Shown: one piece after another, positions 39,301 through 49,332 of the stretch
How positions within the stretch are numbered: position 1 is the stretch's first letter
How the letters are laid out: each line of letters begins with the position of its first letter
Source of the DNA: Progne subis subis
Taxonomy: Eukaryota; Chordata; Aves; Passeriformes; Hirundinidae
Reading direction: 5' to 3'
NCBI GenBank assembly: GCA_022316685.1
Contig: JAKJHU010000026.1
Coordinates: 5,394,501 to 5,458,500 of the forward strand
Length of the DNA: 64,000 bases
Notes under the pieces: generated by a model
Told to the model about the DNA's origin: nothing
Database searches by the model: none
Seen by the model: the letters and a program-made list of their open reading frames with translations, nothing else
Position numbers and translations under genes: made by a program

Positions 39301-41676
39301 TATATTCTAAGCAAGCAGGTATAAATAAATATAGGATATCTGTAGAAGTTTTTTGCACCTTTACATAGTGCTGGAGGCATGGTTTGTATTATAAAATACT
39401 CAAAGGCAATATCAATATCTGAGCTTACAACTTCAGACCCCATACAGACTTCTAGTGTCACTGAATTTCACCAAATTAATCACAGATCTGGGCTTGAATC
39501 AAAGCCTGTGTTACAATCTAACTTTGCTGTAAGCATCTTTACCTTGTCACAATGGTAGCTTCATATTAAATTCAGCATTTACTTTACTGGGAAAAAAAAG
39601 ATAAAAAAATGCAGTATTTGCTTGTTAACTGATAAAATATTATTTACCTGAACTGCAAATACCAATATAACTTCGGGCTCTGAAAACAATTTCTTCTGTT
39701 TCTGCCCATATTTTGCAAAAATTAAAATTTAAAATTTTCAGTGCCATTCCTGAAACATGCTTCCATATCTATGAAGGTAGCATGCTTTTATGAGTTACAG
39801 AGTTTTCCAGGCACACAATATTGGTGTATTAAGAGTAAAGAAATTTGGCAGAAAATAAACTTTGCATTCCAGCTGGTCCTCAGAGGGCTGGGTGAGCTGG
39901 GGGTTAGTTTGTGATTATTGCCAATTCAGCACTATGTAAGTCCAGTTGCAGTCAATAAAATCTTTTACAATCATGGATTCACAAATAGACAATTTTTTTG
40001 AAGTAGGAAAAATTCAGATTTTTATTATTTTTAATAAATGCACTTAAAGCTTTAGCACTTGATATACTAAGACTAGACAATGATTAACTAAAGTAAGATA
40101 GCAAGTCAAACTAAATAAACAAATTCAGTTATTCACTAAGCTTAACTTCACTCTTAATTAGACTTGGTTTTACCGGGGTATGCTCTGATGCACTCAGAGA
40201 GATATAATTAGTTATTTGTTGCTACTAGTTCGCCCACCAGTTTTAGTCAAAGAGTACAGCTGTCATATTAAAAACAGTCTCTTCTTCTGCAATAATTCTG
40301 TGTCTTAGGTAAGGCAGGACTATTTGCTTGACTGGTGTAACATAAAGATACTGCCTCTGTTTTCCTCTGGGTTTATGAAAGTTTTAATATTGCAGATAAG
40401 AAATGTTACGAATCTGTTTATTCCGCCAAATAGAAAAAATTCAAACCTGAAATTAAAAAAAAAAGAAAAAAAAAAAAAAAATCAGATGTTTTCCACAATG
40501 GGAAAGGCTCTAACTGCTCTGTCCTCAAAATCTATCACAGCCTTGGGATAGATCTTCCCACGTTACCTCCCTCCAAACCATGTTGACTGATGATAATTTA
40601 TTTCAGCTGTTGCAACTATATTTTCTTTCGGCCTGCATTTTTTCTGTCATGCATCTCTCCTCCTTCACAATGAAAAATCAAAAACACAAACCCAAAATAC
40701 CAAACCAAACAAGTCAGGGAAATAAACCATTGTACTATGTCCACTATTCTCTCACAAGAAAAATACTGAAATTCTGAGAAGGCTCTTGGATGCTTTAACA
40801 AGTTGACTCACATAGTTATCACGCTTAGTGATTTTAGTTTAGCTGCAGTTTTAAAAGACAAAGTAATCATTAGACACTCACATGGCAGGTAATACTTTTC
40901 AGGTCCTATAACATGCTTTGAATTGTTTTTATCAGCTGAACGTCTAAAAAATTTATTTCTTCTTTATCTCAGTTGCTCAGAGCTTATGATTGATTTTGTG
41001 CTTGTGTAGTCTTTCACACTCTTAAAATCATATTAATATAGAATATAAAACACTTGACATTTACTGGTGTAACTCCATTTATTTTCTCTAGTTTTGTCAT
41101 GTGAGAATATATATTAGGCCATTGTGAGAAACTATTTTGAGTTTTTAGAAGTAATTTAGTACCACATGGGGGTCTTACCTCAAATCATCAAATGGAAAAA
41201 GAAGAATCAATATTATTTTCTTGGAACACAAAGATATCTTAAAATATATAAACACATGCATCTGTGGACAGTTATGTAATTAGGATCTCACAGAATGTGG
41301 ACATCCCACAGGTTCCTGTTGAAAAGTTTTCATCACAAGCTTCAATAGAACTTATTCAACTGGAGATAAATGTTAGGTTAGACTTTGTTTAAAATTTTAG
41401 ATGTAGCAGAAGTCAAGGAATAGTTTTAGATAATTTTCAAAAGGCTCCAATATCTCACTCTTAGTGTTACATGTTTTATTCAAATAAGATGTTTTAAACA
41501 GAATTTATAACTGGTAATGAAGCTTACCCTTCTCCAAAGAGATGCCTTCAGCCTTGAGCTAAAATGCATGAAAATAATATCCTATGGAGCTGCAAGTGTT
41601 TCTTTTACAGAACAGGTCTTTTTCTCTTTTTCCTAAAATAAAATCATAAGGTTTCCTAGTAAAAGAAATTATTATT

Positions 41677-41720
<44 letters not shown>

Positions 41721-42289
41721 GAATTCCAGGGTAAGATGGCTTATAAAACAAAGCTGATGGAGTTTAGCTTCTAAATATGTTTTTGTCAGATTTATTGGCA
41801 GCGACACTGAGAGGAATGCTTAAGTGGTATCACTTATCCAGTCTAAATTAGCAAAAATATAATTTTAGAAACACTGTGAAGGTATGTATATTATTTCTAA
41901 GAACAGCTCTGAAGAAATTCTACTTAACATTAGAGCTCTCCAGAACTGTCAGCCTCAGTATAATGCCTGACACTGAAGGAATCAATCTTCTCCTAGTTCT
42001 AAAGATACTTAAAAAAAAGTTGGTAAGTTTGATGTCATCTTTAAAAGGTGGAATTCAAAGGCTATTTACTTACAGCAGTGGAAGAAAAAGACTCCAAAAT
42101 CACCGACCCTTTTCTGTTATTCAAGATAAAAGTAATTCTATTCAATTTGAAAACAGATTGAATAATCACAGTCTTCCAGGTGAACCATAGAATATTTCTC
42201 CACAGAAATTACACCAGAAACTTAAACTGGAAGAGGAAGCAGGGAACTCTGGGGCACTACATGGATGCCATAGAGCTGCCATAGAGTGG
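36368..42289. other. Unique AT-rich non-coding DNA
   Basis: About 6 kb without a supported gene. Short frames, for example plus 37433-37735 (100 codons) and plus 41876-42190 (104 codons), have no recognised family. Homopolymer tracts occur at 37313-37329 (A), 39238-39256 (A), 40450-40480 (A-rich) and 41681-41717 (T). Confidence 0.55.
41681..41717. repeat. Poly-T tract (37 T)
   Basis: An uninterrupted homopolymer, one of the two longest in the window. It produces an apparent poly-Lys minus-strand frame. Confidence 0.9.
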
Positions 42290-42402
42290 ACATAGGTGGA
42301 AACATAATAAAAAGGATGAGGAAAAGGAAAAGGTTATAGTACCTAATATCTTCTTTGTCTCAGTCTTTAAAAGTAAAACCTAGTGTTATCAGGATACCTG
42401 AA
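42290..42402 (+). mobile_element. CR1 LINE, left part (split by an LTR)
   Basis: The segment just left of the LTR translates in part as KVIVPNIFFVSVFKSKT, matching the CR1 ORF2 region upstream of the reverse transcriptase (family form like AEVLNAFFASVFTGKT). The CR1 continues on the other side of the LTR at 43281 with 'ctgggtcctgagctgaaaga'. The left limit is uncertain and may reach back towards 42230. Confidence 0.7.
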
Positions 42403-42533
42403 TGTCCTGGTTTAGGGCAAATTTGGGAGAAAACCTCCCAATAAAGTCCCTCTGGAAAGCAAAACCAAACAGCTTCTCCAATTGGTCCAGGAAAAAAAAA
42501 AAACCTCCTTAGAGAAAAGTGGAAAAAACCTAT

Positions 42534-42534
<1 letters not shown>

Positions 42535-42581
<47 letters not shown>
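42535..42581. repeat. Poly-A tract (47 A) inside LTR
   Basis: An uninterrupted A run on the plus strand (poly-T in the sense direction of the LTR). It replaces the poly-A signal region seen in the related family A LTRs. Confidence 0.92.
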
Positions 42582-42583
<2 letters not shown>

Positions 42584-42857
42584 GCCTACAAGTAAAAGAA
42601 TGAATAATATGAAACCATTATGAGGAAACCAATGATATGAAACCACAATATGAAACCAAATAGCAAAACCTCTTGCCACTCTGAAGAGAGATGGCAAATT
42701 CAGAAAGTCCTTGCCAGGGGTTAGCTCCACTCTCTCAGTCTCTTATCAGGCCCTCTGGGCATCCAGGCCCTGATGAGCCCCAGGTGCAAGCTCCCAGTGC
42801 TCCTCTGTGTTTTTCAGTCCAGAGCAGGTTTAAACAGTCCCAAGAAAAGGGGGAGGG

Positions 42858-43019
42858 AAAAAACCAAAACCAACCAACCAACCAACCAAACAAACAAACA
42901 AACAAACAAAAAAAACAACACCAAAAAACCCAAAAACAACAACAAAAAATATCAAAAACAAAAAACCACACAAAAACCAAAAAAAACCCCACAACAAAAC
43001 AAAACAAAAAACCCAACAA
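42858..43019. repeat. A/C-only low-complexity tract inside LTR
   Basis: 162 bases contain no G and only two T. The tract starts with CCAA units, passes into CAAA units, then irregular A/C mixtures and CAAAA units. It creates long Asn/Lys/Thr/Gln-rich plus-strand and Phe/Cys/Val-rich minus-strand frames that are not genes. Confidence 0.92.
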
Positions 43020-43280
43020 TCCAGAGAACTTCTCTTCCTCAGCTAAATAAAAACTAAAAGCAAAGAAAATCTCTGTCCTACTGTCTGTCCATCCATGCGC
43101 AGACAACCCACTCCAGGACCAGAATGCGTAGGAGTGAGTGCAGTTTCTGCAAACAAACTACATGCTTCTTCTTTCCTTCCCTTCGCTCTTGGAACCAGTC
43201 TTAAAGATGTAGCACTTAATACACAGCATAAACAGAGCAGACCGCTGTGAATACAAGCATCAAAAAGTCACCCCAGGACA

Positions 43281-44503
43281 CTGGGTCCTGAGCTGAAAGA
43301 TGAAAGGCCAGAAGGATGGGAAAGAGAATGAAGCCCAAGAAAGCCATGGAAAAAAAGGTCAGCAACCTGTTATACCACTTAGACACTCACAAGTCTATAG
43401 GGACACATAGCATCCACCCAAGGGTACTGAAGTAGCTGGTGGAAGAGCTCACCCAGCCATTTTCCATCAATTATCAAGCATCCTGATAGGGGAGGTATCA
43501 GCTGAGTGGAGGTAAGAAAATGTGACACCCATCTACAAGAAGGGACAGAAGAAGGATCCAGGGGACTTACAGGCCGGTCAGTCTGACCTCAGTGCCCAGG
43601 AAGGTCATGGAACAGACCACCTTGAGCATCATCATGCAGCACAATACACAACATCATACATGGGTTTATGACAGGTAGGTTTTGCTTGACTGACCAGATC
43701 TCCTCATATGACAAAGTGTCATCCTTTGTGGATGAGGAAAATGCTGTGGATGTTGTCTACCTAGACTGCAATAAACAATTTGACACCATTTCCCACAGGA
43801 CTGTCCTGGAGACACTGCTCATGGCCTGGATGAGAGTACTCTTGGCTGGATAGAAAACTGTCTGTCTGGATGGCTGAACCCAAAGAGTGGGAGTGAATGG
43901 TGCTACATCCATCTGGCAGCTGGTTACCTCTGGTGTTCCCTATGGCTCAGTATTGTGGACAGCCTTGTTTAATACCTTCATTAATTTCCTGGACCAGGGG
44001 ACCAAGCACACCCTCAGTCAGTTTGCAGATGGCACTACATAAGTGGTGCAGAATTGTTGAACTTTTGGAGGATAGGAAGATTCTGCAGAGGGATCTGGAT
44101 AGGCTGGAGCCATGGACTGAGGCCAATTGTATGAAATTCAACAAAGTGAAGTGCCAGATTTTGCACTATGGTCACAAGCAGCCCCTGCTATAGGCTTGGG
44201 GAAGCTGCTTGCTGGGAAAAGACCTGTGAGTGCTGGCCAACAGCCAGCTAAACCTGGGCCAGCATGCGCCCAGGTGGTCAAGAAGCAAAGTGGGCTGGCT
44301 GGACCAAGGCAGTTTTTTCCCTCTGCATTGGTGAGGTCACATCTTAAACCTGTGTTCAGTTCTGGGCCCCTCACTACAAGACATTGATTGAGGTGCTAGA
44401 GCGTGTTCCAAGGGCAACAGAGATGGTGACGGGTCTGCAGCAGAAGTCTTCTGAGGAGCAGCTGAGGGAGATGGGGTTTAGTTTCAAGATTCTATGATTC
44501 TAT
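43281..44503 (+). mobile_element. CR1 LINE, right part to 3' end
   Basis: The element continues from the LTR boundary through the ORF2 reverse transcriptase region ('THKSIGTHSIHPRVLK' near 43390-43440; YLDCNKQFDTISHR near 43765) to a degraded 3' end with 'gattctatgattctat' at 44488-44503. The usual 3' UTR appears shortened, because the thumb-domain end ('gaggagcagctgagggagat') is followed almost directly by the terminal octamers. With the left part this is the longest CR1 in the window, though still 5'-truncated. Confidence 0.92.
43620..44200 (+). pseudogene. CR1 ORF2 reverse transcriptase remnant
   Basis: The frame at 43668-43853 carries the first reverse transcriptase catalytic block (VDVVYLDCNKQFDTISHR; family form FLDFSKAFDTVSHS). 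The same phase later holds FADGT at 44022-44036, where the family has FADDT, so the second catalytic aspartate is replaced by glycine. The following block, RDLDRLEPWTEANCMKFNKV (44074-44145), lies in a different frame, so there is at least one frameshift as well as a TAG stop at 43851. Enzymatically dead. Confidence 0.85.
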
Positions 44504-44635
44504 CTACATGGGTACAGATATGCCATATAAATAACGTATTAAACCACTTAATATTTACCAACAGCGCAGTACCTATCATCATGTTTTCAACCTCCTGTAA
44601 GGAAAAAGAATGCAGCGAGGGAATAGTTGCCATTA

Positions 44636-44690
<55 letters not shown>

Positions 44691-47600
44691 GAGCCATAGT
44701 ACTTTTAAAACAATACAAAATATCCACGACCAGAGTAGAATAACCTTATAGTATTTTCTTTCAACTACAATAGAAATATGTTTGTATACCACAATAAAAG
44801 AATTAAGGTCATCTCTGTAAGGTTATGTCTATAAGGAAAAATACTCAGATCATTTATATAGAGTCCTCAACTTCTCTAACGTTTTCTAATTAATATAATG
44901 TGTAAGGAAAATAAATTGTCTAGAATTTAAATAGACCAGACAATCCTAATTGACTGCTCAAAAATGTGCCCTTTCACTAATGACTTTGTATCTGTTTTGC
45001 CTGAGCGTATTTAGTCGTGTCTATCTAAAAAGGAAAGCAGCAGATCCAACATAAAGAAGAGAATCTTAAAACCACAAATGCATAAAAATGAGCAAGTGTT
45101 AAAGGAATCTTCAGGGTGAACCTAAAGTACAGGTATAACACACAAAACCAGGCCCTACCTTTCTAATTAAATTTTTAAATTGACTATTTTTAATATATTG
45201 GGCAATCCCCTAAGATTTTAAAGTCACCTTCTAAATCTAATTGTGAAGGATCATTTACTTTGCTTCTTTGCCTCTGTTTAGAGTATGATAAATTATTCAC
45301 CTCATAGTCACCACTAGAAACCAGTAAAGGTGATTAAAATGTGGAAAAATAAAGACTCTAAAATGGAGCTGCAGTGAAAAGGATTACTTCTTTGGGGATA
45401 AAATGCAAGTAAACCTCTGCAATTGTCATTAAAACATAGGGTAGTGACCCATTTAAAGGTTAACATAAAAATTAAGAGACTTTTTTTTTATAAAAAGTTC
45501 AAATTTTGGAACTGACATTCTAATTAAGGTCTTAAGAGTCCAGTGTCACTGTATTATGACATTTCTATATGTCATGCACATTCTCTGTAATCAGCATTTC
45601 TGATCATAGTCTGTGTAGGTTGATAGGAAGTTGAAGGAATAAAAAGAAGTTGTACATACCTAAAAAAATATAGGATAAAAAAAAATGTAGACTTATCTGG
45701 AGGTCAACATGAGGGAAACAAAGCTGTAATCAGATATCTGTCACATTTAGTTAATGGTTTTCAAACATCACTGAAAGTACAGAGCTGGCTTAGCACTTTT
45801 TAAAAGCATAGAAGAAACTGAATTTTGCCAGGCCTACAACATAGGTCTTTGTCCTTGCAATGTTGTCAGATGAAGTATGAATTAATTTTCTGGTATGTTA
45901 AAAAAATTATATACATTCAGATTGATATGGAGAAGTTAGTTGTCATTGTGATCTTTTAACCTAACCTCACAAAATCATTCTCTGTTTGATACAACTAGTA
46001 CAACACGGGAAAAACAAGGGCACCTGTCTGTGTGAACTGCTGCACGGACTGCTGCACACCTTGCTTCTCTCTTCAACCTGCACCTAATAAATAAAGGCAC
46101 CTATGTTTGACAATGTATAAGTGAAAAGTAAACCAGTTTCACCTGCAGTAAAATCTGACCTAAACTACAATATAAAGTAAAACCAAACCTAAGCACACAA
46201 ATCTCTTGAGACCAAAAATAATTTAAAAAAAGGATAGAGACAGAAACAGAGAGTGTGATGGATTAGCTGAATCCGTAAGGAGTGCATGCATTGCATTTTA
46301 AAGTAGATTGACTTAGCTTTTGTTTTTCAGGACAAATGTAATTTGAGAACATGTAATTAAATATGCAGCTATGTAGTTTGATTCTTGTTAAGTTTCATCT
46401 ACATGAATACTTTGTTGCTAAGTCTCAGCAAATATAACAGCCTCTCTGCTTATAATTTTATTGAGGACAGAACAGGGAGAAAAGGAAAAAAAAAAAAAAT
46501 AGTAGTAATTTTTTAAAAAAATTGACACCACAGTTATATATTCTTAAAATTACATCTCAAACGAGTTGCCTTTTTTTTTTTTTTTAAATCATTAATTTTA
46601 AAAGATCTAAACAGAAAAAGAATATACAAAGATACAAGAACAGTCAACTCTTTTGCAAAATAAGAATGATTAGGAATGCTCTTAAAGAAATAATCTGACA
46701 AAGTCTGTTAAATTCAAATACTGCCTCTGGTTCAACTTGACTTTGAGTAACATTGCTAGAGGCTAGGACAGAACACCACAGATGTACTTTTCACAATCTG
46801 CTGATAAACATCAGCTGTAACAGTTTAATAGTTTAGGTAAATTTTACATATGTAGAACTGTGCTTATGTTAAGGAATATGTTGGTGCATTATTAGAGCAG
46901 ACAACCACAGGATTACTTAAATTCTATCTGAAAATTATCTTTATGATTTTTGCTAGGGACCCTTTTTAGTACAAACATTTTCCTACAATAACATTTCTGC
47001 TTAACAATCTTGATTCAAATGACCTGTATTTCTTTCTGCTCTATGTTTAGAGCAAACAACTCACTGTAGTAGGCTAAACTGAGAATTATGGGTTGCTTCC
47101 TATGAGTAAAGTGAATGAGGAGAGAGATTTTATTACCTTAAAGATTTTTTGTTTGTTTTGGAAGGAAAGGACAATTTTGGCCTTTTAATGAGAAAAATGT
47201 GTCCTCAAAAAAGCAAAACTTAAAAAAATTGTCATTCAGTAGTTTTAATGAAAATCTGTGAGTAGCCCCTTCCCTTGTGCCCAACTTCTACATGACTGTT
47301 ATATGATCTTAGAAGAAAAGTGTGTTTATAACTTAAACTTGCCCTAAAAAGTCTCACTGACCACTGCAAAAGTCATGTATGTTTAATGTGAAGGTCCCTG
47401 TGTACTATCAAATGAGTGGAAATGGTTCTTATTTCTACAACTTGTGTGTGTGTGTATGAAGGCAAAAGTGGGAAAGCAGAGGACTCTCAGATGCTGAATA
47501 CAACCATAAAAATGTCCAAAATGATTGACATTTACAAACACAAACGTCAAGTGCTTGAGGATGTAGAAGACCAGATATGCCACCAACGTGGTAAAATGGA

Positions 47601-47779
47601 CTTATCCAGGAACTGCCTTGAGGCAAAAGATGCCTGCAGGGGAAATTAAAAACAAACTTAAAAAATGGCACAAATAACATAAATAGGAATGTAAGCTACT
47701 AATGCATAACAAAAAGTTTTGCATTACTTAGAGCAAGAGAACAGACAATAGCTTTGAAGAGGTGACCTTGTAGATCCTC
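44504..47779. other. Unique AT-rich non-coding DNA
   Basis: No gene is seen. It contains the (AT)n microsatellite at 44639-44687 and a short odd segment at 45998-46110 with the poly-A-signal-like AATAAATAAA, treated in the findings. The remainder is AT-rich unique sequence with small unrecognised frames. Confidence 0.55.
44639..44687. repeat. (AT)n microsatellite, about 24 units
   Basis: A perfect AT dinucleotide run of 49 bases. It is likely length-polymorphic and cruciform-prone. The Ile/Tyr repeat frames on both strands are artefacts. Confidence 0.95.
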
Positions 47780-48322
47780 ACTCGTGATTGTCCTGCCTCA
47801 CTGTGGCACTGGTGCCTCCTCTCCTCAAGTCCTCTGTGCAGGTTTGGGCACCACAGCATAAGAAAGATATAAAGGTATTAGAGGTAGTCCAAAGGAGGTT
47901 ACAAAGATGGTGAAGGGCCTTGAGGGGAACCCATATGAGGAGTGGCTGAGGTCACTTGGTCTGTTCAGCCTGGAGAAGAGGAGACTGAGGGGAGACCTTC
48001 TGGCAGTTTCCTCATGAGTGGAAGAAGAGTGGCAGACACTGATCTCTTCCCTTGCTGACTGGTGACAAGACCCAAGGGATGTTCCAAAGGAGATTTAGGT
48101 TGGATATTAGGAAAAGATTTTTCACCCAGAGGGTGTTTGGGCACTGGAACAGGCTCCCCAGGGAAGAGATCACAGCAGCAAGCCTGACAGAGTTCAAGAA
48201 GCATTTGGACAATAGTATCAGGCACATGGCGTGACTCTAGGGGCTGTTCTGTGCAGGGCCAGGAATTAGACTTCCATGATCCTCGTGTCTTTCTTCCACT
48301 TCAGAATTTCTATGATTCTATA
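47780..48322 (+). mobile_element. CR1 LINE fragment, plus strand, with 3' end
   Basis: Blocks in order are 'tgcaggtttgggcaccaca', 'caaaggaggttacaaagatg', 'gaggtcacttggtctgttca', 'gcctggagaagaggagactg', 'ggttggatattaggaaaaga', 'ttcacccagagggtgtttgg', 'aacaggctccccagggaag', 'ggcacatggcgtgactctag' and the terminal 'tttctatgattctat' at 48307-48321. The 5' truncation lies in the ORF2 thumb region near 47780. This subfamily differs from the copies at 32 kb by its WNRLPRE end and the 'cagggccagg' 3' UTR. Confidence 0.93.
48052..48234 (+). pseudogene. CR1 ORF2 extreme C-terminus
   Basis: The open frame includes FRLDIRKRFFTQRVFGHWNR and LPREE, then LTEFKKHLDNSIRHMA, ending at the natural ORF2 stop (TGA, as in CR1 copies where MV or MA precedes the stop). 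Only about 60 codons of the polyprotein are in frame. The start Met is not real. No catalytic region remains. Confidence 0.85.
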
Positions 48323-48688
48323 ACTCCTACTGAGAGCTTCACGTATACAGGCATCTATAAACAGCAAGCCTGCTGGAGTATGAATACCTGCAGCAGTAGA
48401 ATTGAATGCAATCTCTGCTGAATGATTGACAATAACTCTGCACACCATGCTGTTTAGATTCCAGACACCTCTGAAGATCTAATTAGTAGTAAGCTGGCTG
48501 AAATTCAGATTTTGAGAGCTTTGATGTGGCTAAAACTCTCTACAAAACAAAATGTAAGTAATAGGCACTGGTTCAAATATAGATTGAAAGTAAGTTTTGT
48601 CCAACAGACATTAATGTCCTAAAAATACCATGTCATTTGCAGAAGATTCCATATTCCTTATTATTCTCCTAGTTTCCTAGAGAACATA
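48323..48688. other. Unique DNA between CR1 and LTR
   Basis: 366 bases of AT-rich sequence with no recognised gene, repeat or simple tract. The last six bases (AACATA) are one copy of the target duplication of the LTR that follows. Confidence 0.6.
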
Positions 48689-48796
48689 TGTGATGGCGGC
48701 ATGCAAAGCAATCACAAGAACACCAGAGATTTTCAGGGCAGAGTTGCTCTTCTGAGAGAGCCCAAAGCCGAGCCAAGGCCGAGAGCTTCCTACCTG

Positions 48797-48802
48797 TTTA
48801 TT
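48797..48802 (-). terminator. LTR polyadenylation signal AATAAA (family D)
   Basis: Minus-strand AAGAAATAAACAGG, just downstream of the TATA box. This defines a short R region. Confidence 0.75.
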
Positions 48803-48809
48803 TCTTACT

Positions 48810-48817
48810 TTTTATAC
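48810..48817 (-). promoter_or_regulatory. LTR TATA box (family D)
   Basis: GTATAAAA on the minus strand, preceded by a GC-moderate U3 segment and about 270 bp from the LTR start. It is the likely U3 core promoter. Current activity is unknown. Confidence 0.65.
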
Positions 48818-49230
48818 ATTTGTGGGTCTGGTTGTGGATTGGCTTCTGGAGTTATCAACCCTCAGCCAAATGGCCAGGCCAGCTGTCAGTTACAGTTGTT
48901 TTTAGGTTAGAAATATGCAAACAAAGGATAGGGAATGAAAAACAAAAGGTTTATTTTTTGTTACCATGCGTTGGAAAAAGGGAAAACTGCTCCTAATATT
49001 GTACAGAAGCTAAAGGGACTGACTCCATCTTATGAACAATCAGAAGGCTTTAAAAAAAACTCAGAAAAACCAGCGTGACAAACATATGCATTTTATCACC
49101 AGTCATAGCCATAGGAAAAAAAGTGAAGTGTCTGACTTGCCTCTCAAAAAACAGTCTACCAGATATTAATGAAAGCTGACTGCCCGGACACAATTTCCCA
49201 TCTTAGACTATAGACCAAATAAGAAAAAAG

Positions 49231-49254
49231 CAAACAAACAAACAAACAAACAAA
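49231..49254. repeat. (CAAA)n microsatellite
   Basis: Six CAAA units in a longer A/C-rich block that extends to about 49378. Confidence 0.85.
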
Positions 49255-49282
49255 AACCACCCCACAACAACAACGACAAAAA

Positions 49283-49330
<48 letters not shown>
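49283..49330. repeat. (CA)n microsatellite with CGCGCG core
   Basis: The 48 bases alternate strictly between purine and pyrimidine: ACACGCGCGC and then (AC)n. It is flanked by C runs and CAAA units. It is a classic Z-DNA-forming composition. The Cys/Val frame on the minus strand is an artefact. Confidence 0.92.

Positions 49331-49332
<2 letters not shown>

Larger units (their letters stand above)
42403..43280 (-). mobile_element. Solo LTR, family C, nested inside a CR1
   Basis: The ends are TGTCCTGGTTTAGGG at the left and AGTCACCCCAGGACA at the right. On the minus strand it starts TGTCCTGGGGTGACT, the same start as family A, and ends CCTAAACCAGGACA. Shared internal blocks with family A include 'TTTTCTCCCAA' and 'GGTTTTTTCCACTT'. 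It differs by a 47-A tract (42535-42581) exactly where family A has its AATAAA, and by an A/C-only tract at 42858-43019. Flanking 5-mers are CTGAA and CTGGG, only partly matching. The CR1 halves on each side join in reading order, so the LTR inserted into an existing CR1. Confidence 0.87.
48689..49080 (-). mobile_element. Compact solo LTR, family D, with 6-bp target duplication
   Basis: The minus strand runs from TGTCACGCTGG (49080) to GCCGCCATCACA (48689), with TG...CA ends. AACATA lies directly on both sides (48683-48688 and 49081-49086), a perfect 6-bp target duplication. Inside, a TATA box (GTATAAAAAG, 48819-48810) is followed within about 10 bases by AATAAA (48802-48797), the tight TATA/poly-A spacing of alpha- and beta-retrovirus-like LTRs with a very short R region. 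Length (392 bp) and 6-bp duplication fit an ERVK/avian-leukosis-like group, but the family name is an inference. No internal region adjoins. Confidence 0.87.

Noticed and set aside
42691..43106. Open frames of 94-123 codons on both strands
   Set aside because: They run through the A/C-only tract of the family C LTR, which lacks stop codons because of its composition. They are not genes.
48683..49088. 8-bp target duplication (AACATATG), as made by a hAT DNA transposon
   Set aside because: Shifting the left border by two bases gives TG...CA ends and a 6-bp duplication. There are no terminal inverted repeats beyond TGT/ACA, and TATA and AATAAA signals are present, so an LTR fits better.
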